DNA of 64,000 bases from Saprospiraceae bacterium (GTDB lineage Bacteria > Bacteroidota > Bacteroidia > Chitinophagales > Saprospiraceae). The position numbers were made by a program, and so were the translations under genes. A model generated the notes under the pieces. That model made no database searches, was not told where the DNA came from, and worked only from the letters and a program-made list of their open reading frames with translations. The DNA is taken from assembly GCA_021604865.1 (NCBI GenBank), contig BQJU01000006.1, forward strand, positions 94,353 through 158,352, given 5' to 3'. Positions within the stretch are counted from its first letter, which is position 1, and the number at the start of each line of letters is the position of its first letter. This document shows positions 54,569-61,554 of the stretch, in pieces.

Positions 54569-56308
54569 TTATTGCACATGGGCAATGGATTCATTAACGA
54601 CTTCTCTTAAGAACAACTCAAACAACTCTTTTACTTGAATATATTGCTGGTTATTTACCTTTAATTGATCCCGCAAATTATCCGTCAAAAAATAGTGAAA
54701 CTCCTGTTCTGTTCTGTGTGAAAAGAAAAAAAGCTTGGAATTTTGTTGTCCGCTCAATGCATTTTCATCAATGATAAAAGGGGATAGATTGATAAAAGGG
54801 TCGACCTCTTCTTCATTGCGCATTAAAATAACGGATTCATTGTCCGTAAATTCAGGAGCAACCAAAACATCATCAAGTATGCCAAAAGCAGCTGTTACTT
54901 TATCCAAAATCACCAGATTGTGGCGATAATTTGGGTCGCGGTATCTTGACTTTTCGAGCTCAATGGTTTTCACTGTAGCCAGGGTATATTTTGCTGAAAA
55001 CCCTATGTGTTTAAAAATTTCACTAAGATGATCTTCGGCCTGTACACAAAAGCTTTCAATCTCATCAGCGGTAATAGTGGCGGAAAGTTCCGCCTTCATT
55101 TCCTCTAGAAAACGGTAGGCCATTTGCAATTTGCTTTCCGCAAAAAACTGTTTACGAAGCTCTGTGAATTCTATGATAAACGGCTCAATCTTATTCACTT
55201 CAAAAATATCACTAATGGTTCGGATCAGCTGAATGAAGTTGAATTGTTCCTCTTTTTTTTCCTTTATAGCAAAAAAAGTGCGCAACAAGCTTAGTTGATC
55301 TTCAGGAATTTTCAGATTATCGCGATGGTGACATTCATCCCAAAGTTGTGCCAGGAGAATGGAAGCCAGCATCTGATTAGAGATGGTATAGATATTAACA
55401 ATTTTCTGTAGCCTTTCCGTATTGATTTCTTCACTCAGAAGTAGCTTTCGCAAATGGGTGCCAATAGGCGTCGGGAAAGAATCGATAACGGCTACCCGTA
55501 AATCTCGCAACTTGGGTTCCCTACCTTTCCTTTTGGCGGAAGCAATCAGGTCGTCGATGTTTTCGGAATAGGGTTGAATGGCATTGGCTATAGTTTGTAC
55601 CAGTCCCTTATTCATGCTTTCTCCACCCTGGTAGGTCAATCCTGCGCCTCTTACAATAAATGATGCTGCGCTTTTCAGTGGAAGTTGCCAACCGAGCACA
55701 GTTTCTTTTTCTTTTTTGACATAAAGTCCCCAAGGTAGGATGTCATCATCCCCTTCTATCTCCAGGTCAAGGCCACGGTAGATACCTACAGCCTCTCCTT
55801 TTTCCATAAAATAACTGGCAGCAGCCATTTTAAATGCTTCTTCAATATTGTGTTGTGTAGCGAGTGCTTTATAAAACGTGGCAGAAAAATCACGGGCGGT
55901 TGGGTCAGCAATAGGGATGCTGGTTGCAATAATGGCAGGGATGCCCAACTCCAATAGTTGCTCTACCTGAGCTCTGGTTGAACAACCATTCAGGAAAACC
56001 AACTGAAGGTTTTTCTGTAAAGCCAATAATTCGGCGACACCTTTAGCATTTGCTTTTCCGTCAGAAAGGATCAGTTGTTTTGCCCCGGCATGGCCCCCAT
56101 AGTGGAAAATGGAAATCCGGTCTTTGAATTCGGAAACATAATTACTCAAGTCGGCACTACTGGCCGAAGCCTCAACAAATAATTGAAAAAATTGCTCATT
56201 TGCGAGCGGGAGCAGGTATCCGGAAACGACCTTCCGTTCTTCTTCCAAGAGGGCTAAGTGATCATCCGCATCATTGGCAAAGGCCAGAAATATTACGGGT
56301 GGCTTCAT
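54569..56308 (-). CDS. CHAT-domain (caspase-like) effector protein of the STAND operon
   Basis: 579 residues, no signal peptide. A CHAT domain fills ~1-200: VIFLAFANDADDHLALLEEE start, catalytic His73 in FHYGGHAGAK, catalytic Cys109 in VFLNGCSTRAQV, then GIPAIIATSIPIADPTARDFSATFYKAL (cited in part) and the ending LPWGLYV that often marks the CHAT boundary. The remaining ~370 residues are mostly helical and not recognised, and may link to the ATPase. CHAT domains are often fused to nSTAND-WD40 proteins as the effector; here it is a separate first gene, 33 bases ahead of the ATPase gene. Expected action: proteolysis of a target upon activation (inference). Confidence 0.88.
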   Translation of the reverse strand: MKPPVIFLAFANDADDHLALLEEERKVVSGYLLPLANEQFFQLFVEASASSADLSNYVSEFKDRISIFHYGGHAGAKQLILSDGKANAKGVAELLALQKNLQLVFLNGCSTRAQVEQLLELGIPAIIATSIPIADPTARDFSATFYKALATQHNIEEAFKMAAASYFMEKGEAVGIYRGLDLEIEGDDDILPWGLYVKKEKETVLGWQLPLKSAASFIVRGAGLTYQGGESMNKGLVQTIANAIQPYSENIDDLIASAKRKGREPKLRDLRVAVIDSFPTPIGTHLRKLLLSEEINTERLQKIVNIYTISNQMLASILLAQLWDECHHRDNLKIPEDQLSLLRTFFAIKEKKEEQFNFIQLIRTISDIFEVNKIEPFIIEFTELRKQFFAESKLQMAYRFLEEMKAELSATITADEIESFCVQAEDHLSEIFKHIGFSAKYTLATVKTIELEKSRYRDPNYRHNLVILDKVTAAFGILDDVLVAPEFTDNESVILMRNEEEVDPFINLSPFIIDENALSGQQNSKLFFFSHRTEQEFHYFLTDNLRDQLKVNNQQYIQVKELFELFLREVVNESIAHVQ

Positions 56309-56353
56309 TAAAAGTTTTTGTAAGTTTTGGTTAAGTTGAACTTATTTGCAGGT

Positions 56354-56387
56354 CAATCTTACGCTGAAACATTCGTCGACGGCCAAA
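56354..56387 (-). promoter_or_regulatory. Candidate promoter of the CHAT-STAND operon
   Basis: On the minus strand TTTG (56387-56384) and TAAGATTG (56361-56354) are 22 bases apart; the -7 box has one mismatch to TAnnTTTG. Predicted start near 56347, about 40 bases before the CHAT start codon at 56308. Confidence 0.35.
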
Positions 56388-56589
56388 GCCTTTGGCGAAG
56401 GACACTGCGTAGGAATATGGCTACAAACAGGCTCTGTGGGGTATCTCCCCGTATCCGGTACTCAATGTTGAGTCAATGGTACGGTTAAGTCACTTTCTGT
56501 TTATCAGCTATAAATTTACTGTTTTATTATCGGATATAAAACTTATTGGAAGGCTTAAACAAAACAAATCCGTCCAAAAAAAAACAAAA

Positions 56590-56621
56590 TTTGCTTCGCA
56601 TTCCTCAAAACAGTATCTTTG
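56590..56621 (+). promoter_or_regulatory. Consensus Bacteroidota promoter with long leader
   Basis: TTTG (56590-56593) and TATCTTTG (56614-56621) with a 20-base spacer match the consensus exactly. The transcript would start near 56628 and run about 260 bases before the ATG at 56891. Confidence 0.6.
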
Positions 56622-56644
56622 TCCGAACAACCGATAAGGTTCAT

Positions 56645-56691
56645 CCGTTGAAACACTACTCTCTCAACGGGTGCATTTGCTCCCCAGCAAA
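56645..56691 (+). promoter_or_regulatory. Two hairpins in the leader of the small exported protein gene
   Basis: CCGTTGA (56645-56651) pairs with TCAACGG (56664-56670), and TTTGCT (56676-56681) pairs with AGCAAA (56686-56691). Both lie shortly after the predicted transcription start. They could form a structured 5' leader; no known riboswitch class is recognised. Confidence 0.4.
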
Positions 56692-56890
56692 GTATACTCG
56701 GACCTGACAGTTTCCCCCGTGCTATTAAGTACATGTTTGGAGTTTGCTACGGTAACAAATCAACACATCTAAGGTATACACCCTAAGTTGGCCTTCATTG
56801 AGGTTACTTAGTACATTACATATCCTAATTGTTGACAGAATTTGTTAAAACTTAAATCCCGTGATACTAAACAAAATCGCCTTAGTTACT

Positions 56891-57277
56891 ATGAGAAATT
56901 TACATTTAAAAACAGGAATGCTGTTTTTATTCATGACCATGATGGTCAATCAGATGACGGCACAACTTATTGCCGTCAATGGTAGTGAAATCTGCGCCGG
57001 ACTGCAACCTGAAAATCAGGCGCACATCTGTGTCAGCGAAAATCTACCCATCCCCTTACCTCCAAATTCAACCATTGCCTATACCTGGACGGTAATACAC
57101 CCTAATGGAACCTGGCGTTGGGTTTCGACTGCTTCCGAACGGACGGTGCCAATACCATGGCCAGGTGACTACTCCGTGAGGGTACAAATGGAATACATTC
57201 GCCAAGGCAGAAGAAGACCATTTGCAGCATTCTGGACCTCGCCATTGATCATTCACGGCAGCGACTGCGAAGGGTAA
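56891..57277 (+). CDS. Small exported Ig-like protein
   Basis: About 128 residues from MRNLHLKTGMLFLFMTMMVNQMTAQ, a signal peptide ending TAQ; a GTG ten codons upstream (56861) is in frame but unneeded. The mature ~105 residues contain two cysteines near the start (EICAGLQ, HICVSEN) and one near the end (SDCEG), and a beta-sandwich pattern (TIAYTWTVIHPNGTWRWVS, PWPGDYSVRVQM) like Ig/PKD modules. No sorting domain. Function unknown. A long leader and strong promoter suggest controlled, high expression. Confidence 0.75.
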   Translation: MRNLHLKTGMLFLFMTMMVNQMTAQLIAVNGSEICAGLQPENQAHICVSENLPIPLPPNSTIAYTWTVIHPNGTWRWVSTASERTVPIPWPGDYSVRVQMEYIRQGRRRPFAAFWTSPLIIHGSDCEG

Positions 57278-57299
57278 TTCGAAATGATGATTACCTTTT
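57273..57299 (+). terminator. Weak terminator-like hairpin at the end of the small exported protein gene
   Basis: GGTAAT (57273-57278), overlapping the stop codon, pairs with ATTACC (57290-57295), followed by TTTTC. Short stem, so low confidence. Confidence 0.35.
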
Positions 57300-57483
57300 C
57301 GGGAAACTGAAGGGATCATGCATATAGGCGTTTACTTTTTACTGGCCTTCTACTTGCTATTGTAGTGGAGGAGACTCGCTAGTTGGGCATGACAAGGTTT
57401 AAACGGGTCGCTTCCCACCGCTGGCGAGCTCCCTAACTTGAATACCCGCTAGGCATTCACTTTTCAATTCTCGATATTCCACT

Positions 57484-57491
57484 TATCTTTC
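57484..57491 (+). promoter_or_regulatory. Possible -7 promoter element for the transporter gene
   Basis: TATCTTTC differs from TAnnTTTG at the last base and lies 45 bases before the ATG at 57536. No clear -33 element. Confidence 0.3.
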
Positions 57492-57535
57492 GATCAAAAT
57501 AGCTCCAATTCCGTTTATAATTATTAAATGCCTGC

Positions 57536-59320
57536 ATGACCTTAGAAATTGGGATTCTTTTTGCCATTATCCTGTTGATGATCATTCTGCTGGTCTTTGA
57601 ATTGCTTTCTGCAGATAGCATAGCTATTCTGGTCATGGTCTCCTTGATTCTCTTTGGGTTTGTTAATCCTGATGAAGGCATTTCGGGTTTGAGCAACCGG
57701 GCAACAGTAACCGTTTTGGCGCTAATGATCCTTAGTGTAGGCTTGGAATCAACGGGAGTAATCAACCAGGCCGGCAGGTTTATTCTGCCATTGATGCAAA
57801 CCAGAGAATGGATAGCCATCCCGGTTTTAATGTTTATCGTAGGCGCTTTTTCTGCATTTACTAGTACTACTGCTGTTGTAATTATCTTTATGCGCATATT
57901 GGTTGAACTGGCTCCGAAGTTACCCACTCATTTATCCAGGCTACTGATTCCGCTTTCTTTTGCAGCCATAATGGGTGGTTCCTGTACGCTGCTGGGTACC
58001 TCCACTAACCTCTTGATCAGTGCCATTGCGAGAGACTATGATCTGGCGGCTTTTGGCATTTTCGAGTTTTCTCATTTTGGCCTCATTTTTTTTGGCGCGG
58101 GTATCCTTTATATGGTACTTTTTGGCCGTTTTTTATTACCCACCCGAAATGCTGTCGATCAGGGCCTCACAGAAAAATATGGCATCCAGGATTTTCTCAC
58201 AGAAGTGGTTATTCTGCCCGACTCCAAATTAGTAGGCAAACCTATAGGCGAAACGGTATTTTTTAAGGATGATGAAATCGATTTGATTGAAATAACAAGG
58301 GATGCACAACCTGCCTATTTTCCAAGCAGGATCCAGCGACTGCAATCTGATGATGTGTTATTGGTAAAAGGTAGTGTCGAAAAAATTGCCGCTTTGCGGA
58401 AAAACAATGGCCTCGAGCTATTGCCCAGCCAAGCAGTCATGGACGATAGTCGCCTCAATACGGAAGATATGACGCTGTGTGAAGTATTGGTGCGTCCAAA
58501 CTCTCGTTTGATTGGAAAATCGCTCAATAAGATGCGGCTGCTAAAGGATTACCGCGCCGTTCCCCTGGCCATCAAAAAACATCATCTGCCTATTTTTTTT
58601 CGACTTGGAAAAAACAAGGTAGAATCAGGAGATATTATCCTTATGGAAGTCAGCCGTGCCAATTTTGACCAATTTTATAACCGGCCTGAATTCGTGGTTT
58701 TACAAGAGCACGCAAACTTGTCGGGAAGTACCTTAAAAAGGTACCTGGCCAGTTTGATTGTCCTGATGGTTGTACTCTTAGCTTTTTTTAATGTACTACC
58801 TATTCTGGTAAGTGCTCTGGTCGGTTGCGTAGCTATGTTTATTACAGGTTGTCTTGATTTGCAACGTGCATACAACCGTGTCGATTGGAGTGTATTTTTT
58901 CTATTGGCTGGTGTCATCCCGCTAGGTATTGCTATGGATAATACGGGTGCCAGCCAGCTGATTGCTACTACTTTTGTAGAACAATTTGGAGCGGTATCCC
59001 CACGCATGTTGGTCAGTATGTTGTTTATTATTACGGCCTTATTTAGTGCTGTAATTTCCAATAATGCTACGGCGATTTTGCTTGCCCCTATCGCATTTTC
59101 TATTGCCGGCAACTTAGACATAGACCCCAGGCCTTTATTGCTCACCGTGATGTTTGCTGCCAATACCAGTTACATCTCCCCCATTGGCTACCAAACCAAT
59201 ACGTTGATCTATGGTCCGGGTGATTATCGCTTTACCGATTTTGTAAAAGTCGGAGGAATGCTAACTTTGTTGATTTGGGGATTGGCTACTTGGTTGATTC
59301 CTATGTTTTATTTTGAATAA
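57536..59320 (+). CDS. DASS/SLC13-family permease with two RCK_C (TrkA_C) domains
   Basis: 594 residues. About 11-12 membrane helices in two halves, separated by a cytoplasmic part (about 205-385) with two TrkA_C domains (FLTEVVILPDSKLVGKPIGE and TLCEVLVRPNSRLIGKSLNK, cited in part). The helices carry the paired SNT-like motifs of the divalent anion:sodium symporter family (GTSTNLLIS in the first half, SNNATAILLAP and GYQTNTLIYGPG in the second). Such proteins carry sulfate, dicarboxylates or similar anions; the substrate is not clear here. The SDR gene starts 2 bases after its stop. Confidence 0.9.
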   Translation: MTLEIGILFAIILLMIILLVFELLSADSIAILVMVSLILFGFVNPDEGISGLSNRATVTVLALMILSVGLESTGVINQAGRFILPLMQTREWIAIPVLMFIVGAFSAFTSTTAVVIIFMRILVELAPKLPTHLSRLLIPLSFAAIMGGSCTLLGTSTNLLISAIARDYDLAAFGIFEFSHFGLIFFGAGILYMVLFGRFLLPTRNAVDQGLTEKYGIQDFLTEVVILPDSKLVGKPIGETVFFKDDEIDLIEITRDAQPAYFPSRIQRLQSDDVLLVKGSVEKIAALRKNNGLELLPSQAVMDDSRLNTEDMTLCEVLVRPNSRLIGKSLNKMRLLKDYRAVPLAIKKHHLPIFFRLGKNKVESGDIILMEVSRANFDQFYNRPEFVVLQEHANLSGSTLKRYLASLIVLMVVLLAFFNVLPILVSALVGCVAMFITGCLDLQRAYNRVDWSVFFLLAGVIPLGIAMDNTGASQLIATTFVEQFGAVSPRMLVSMLFIITALFSAVISNNATAILLAPIAFSIAGNLDIDPRPLLLTVMFAANTSYISPIGYQTNTLIYGPGDYRFTDFVKVGGMLTLLIWGLATWLIPMFYFE

Positions 59321-59322
59321 CT

Positions 59323-60081
59323 ATGGAATTTGAAGATAAAGTCATTTTAATTACTGGATCAGGGTCAGGGATTGGCCAGGTAACGGCCCACTTATTTGCC
59401 AAGGAAGGTGGCACTGTCGTTGTAGCAGACATCAATGAAAAAGGTGGCCATGAAACGGTAAAACAAATAACAGCAGCGGGTGGAAAAAGCAGCTTCATCA
59501 ACGTTGATGTTGCCGATTATGCTTCCGTTGAGAACCTGATCAATAAGGTTATTCAACAATTTGGGAGATTAGATATTGCGGTCAACAATGCCGGAGTATT
59601 AGGAGATCTAGCCCGCACGGCAGAAACAAGTTTAGACACCTGGAATAAGGTGATGGCAGTGAATGCCTCCGGTGTTTTTTACTGTCTGAAACTGGAAATA
59701 CAACAAATGCTAAAACAGGGAGCCGGTATTATTGTAAATACCGCATCTATTGCCGGTTTAAGAGGTTTACCCAATAACCTCGCCTATACTGCCAGTAAAC
59801 ATGCCGTTGTTGGTATGACCAAAACTGCGGCCATGGAATATGCCAGGTATCATATTCGGATTAATGCCGTTTGTCCTGTGTTTACCACAACGCCAATGTT
59901 TGACCCAAAAGCAATAAATCAGATTTCTGCAGGTTTATCCGACAAGTTAAAAGCCAGTGTACCCATGAAGCGTTTTGCCAATCCGGTTGAAATAGCCCAT
60001 ACCATTGTGTGGTTGTGTTCCGAAAAGGCGAGTTTTATTACAGGCCATGCCATACCAATTGATGGAGGGCTGACGGCTTAA
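59323..60081 (+). CDS. Short-chain dehydrogenase/reductase (SDR)
   Basis: 252 residues, classical SDR size. Cofactor motif TGSGSGIG (11-18) with an acidic residue after strand 2 (VADINEK, Asp36) favouring NAD(H), structural NNAG (88-91), and the catalytic Ser142, Tyr155 and Lys159 (YTASK). C-terminus SFITGHAIPIDGG is typical of FabG-like members. Substrate unknown. Two bases after the transporter gene, so cotranscribed. Its last 4 bases overlap the convergent BTAD gene. Confidence 0.92.
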   Translation: MEFEDKVILITGSGSGIGQVTAHLFAKEGGTVVVADINEKGGHETVKQITAAGGKSSFINVDVADYASVENLINKVIQQFGRLDIAVNNAGVLGDLARTAETSLDTWNKVMAVNASGVFYCLKLEIQQMLKQGAGIIVNTASIAGLRGLPNNLAYTASKHAVVGMTKTAAMEYARYHIRINAVCPVFTTTPMFDPKAINQISAGLSDKLKASVPMKRFANPVEIAHTIVWLCSEKASFITGHAIPIDGGLTA

Positions 60082-60893
60082 CTAATGCCTCTGATCTTCT
60101 TGTAGAGCTGCTGAGTTTCCGGGAGGGGTTTAATCCCAAATTCTGTCTCTAATACCCGCTCGCACTGCTGATAGGTTTTAAGTGCCATCGGGCGATTGCC
60201 TTTTTCGAGGTAGGCTTCCATTTGGATTCGGTAGGCATCTTCCCAGGTAATATCGATCTGTAGAGCCTGCTGGGTAAGGCGTACACTTTCCATAGGATTT
60301 TCTTTCACTTGTAATTCACTGAGGTTGATCAAGGCGCCAAGCGTCAGTAATTGAATTCTTTCACGTTCTTCGCTCGACCAATCTTCATAAAGCCGGTTGG
60401 GTAGGTAAGGGCCATGGTACAAATCAATAGCCTCACGATAGGCAATCTGTGCCAATTTGGGGTTGGTACCGATGCATTGGTTGGCCATCGTGATAAATTG
60501 TTCCAGTCCTTCTACATCACTCCAAATCTCTGTTAAACTAAGTTGATAAGTTGCCCCTTGCCGGATGACATATTTTGACTCGGCTCTACTTTTTCTATTG
60601 GGTTCTAAGACCTTATTTACGCCATGTAGCGCAACCTTAAAGTTTTGTTGCCCGGCCTTGGAATCTAGATCGTGCCAAATCCGGTCAACGATTTGATCCT
60701 TATGCAGCGCTCTTCTATGCCGGTTGGTTACAAAAAACTGGAAGAGTTGAATGGTGGCGTCTCTCCCCCATTCTTTGGAGCTTATCAACTCCGAGGAACG
60801 CCAAACCTCGAAGTTGCCCAACGTTTGGATACGAATGTCGGCAGCAGCTTTTTTGGCCAATAAGGATTCTATTTGGTTTTCAATAGCAATCAC
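60078..60893 (-). CDS. BTAD-domain regulator (SARP-like)
   Basis: 271 residues. N-terminal winged-helix-like DNA-binding domain (about 17-115: IRIQTLGNFEVWRSSELIS, KDQIVDRIW, YVIRQGATYQLS), then a bacterial transcriptional activation domain of TPR-like helices (about 125-271, with PYLPNRLYEDWSSEERERIQLL, cited in part, and RPMALKTYQQCERVLETEFGIKPLPETQQLYKKI). The layout is that of SARP/AfsR-type regulators, otherwise known best from actinomycetes. The start overlaps the stop of the coiled-coil gene by 4 bases, so the two are coupled. Probable target: the adjacent lipid genes (inference). Confidence 0.86.
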   Translation of the reverse strand: MIAIENQIESLLAKKAAADIRIQTLGNFEVWRSSELISSKEWGRDATIQLFQFFVTNRHRRALHKDQIVDRIWHDLDSKAGQQNFKVALHGVNKVLEPNRKSRAESKYVIRQGATYQLSLTEIWSDVEGLEQFITMANQCIGTNPKLAQIAYREAIDLYHGPYLPNRLYEDWSSEERERIQLLTLGALINLSELQVKENPMESVRLTQQALQIDITWEDAYRIQMEAYLEKGNRPMALKTYQQCERVLETEFGIKPLPETQQLYKKIRGIS

Positions 60894-61399
60894 TTACTCT
60901 TCTTTTTTGAAAGCTGATCTACCTTTTTATTTAATGTTGAAATCTCTGTGGAAAGTCCTTCCAATAGCGTCAGAATTTGTTTGTAGTCGGCTTTTGATGG
61001 CCGCAATAGGGTATCCTCCAGTTTCTGGCCAATTTCTTCTTTCACCTGATGCATCTGATCCTGAAAATTTTCGATTTGTTTTTTAGGATCCTTAAAGGTT
61101 TCAATCACCATTTTGGGGCCTTCAATGGCCATTTTCTTCCAGAGGTCAAAATTTTTAGCCAATATGCTCTTTTGTTCTTCGGGTGATTTGTTTTCCAGTG
61201 CCTGGATGGTCAGATCCGCCAATTTGTTTTGTATAAACGCCACCACCTCATCAAATTCCGAGAACCGTTTTTCATCTCCTCCCTGTACATGACGGATATT
61301 GCCCCGCCATTGTACCTGAGGTTCACCATTTTCATTTTTGAAAATCTTTTGGGTGAATCTGAGCATAAAGGACGCCGTTTCTTCTTTTTTTACATCCAT
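60890..61399 (-). CDS. Coiled-coil protein, phasin-like
   Basis: 169 residues, all helical in the second half. The N-terminal ~60 residues include a beta segment (SFMLRFTQKIFKNENGEPQVQWRGNIRHVQGG, cited in part). The C-terminal end (LLRPSKADYKQILTLLEGLSTEISTLNKKVDQLSKKKSK, cited in part) is a coiled coil of the kind found at the ends of phasins and PhaE-type proteins (a P-S-x-x-D start then leucine heptads). No signal peptide. It is divergent from a storage-lipid synthase gene and coupled to a BTAD regulator, so a lipid-inclusion coat or assembly protein is plausible, but this is inference. Confidence 0.75.
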   Translation of the reverse strand: MDVKKEETASFMLRFTQKIFKNENGEPQVQWRGNIRHVQGGDEKRFSEFDEVVAFIQNKLADLTIQALENKSPEEQKSILAKNFDLWKKMAIEGPKMVIETFKDPKKQIENFQDQMHQVKEEIGQKLEDTLLRPSKADYKQILTLLEGLSTEISTLNKKVDQLSKKKSK

Positions 61400-61554
61400 G
61401 TTGAAAAGATTTCATGATTGTTTTTTATTCAAAAATAAATTTAACATAATTCAGTTACACCTTTGTTACAAATCGGGGATAAGTTTGTTTCTTTACGTAT
61501 AGCGTATTGGTAAATTGTAAGCATATTTAGAAAAAATAAAAAAATAGTATCGAC

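Larger units (their letters stand above)
56309..56890. other. Divergent control region between the CHAT-STAND operon and a small exported protein gene
   Basis: 582 bases. It contains a candidate minus-strand promoter for the CHAT operon (56354-56387), a strong plus-strand promoter (56590-56621) and a leader of about 260 bases with hairpins before the small exported protein. Palindromic bits also occur at 56394-56410 (GCCAAAG...TTTGGC region near 56383) and ACTCAA/TTGAGT near 56459-56474. No protein-coding frame. Confidence 0.6.

Noticed and set aside
56621..56703. GTCCGA/TCGGAC as the closing stem of a three-way-junction RNA
   Set aside because: The left arm overlaps the promoter -7 box and lies upstream of the predicted transcription start, so the stem would not form in the transcript.
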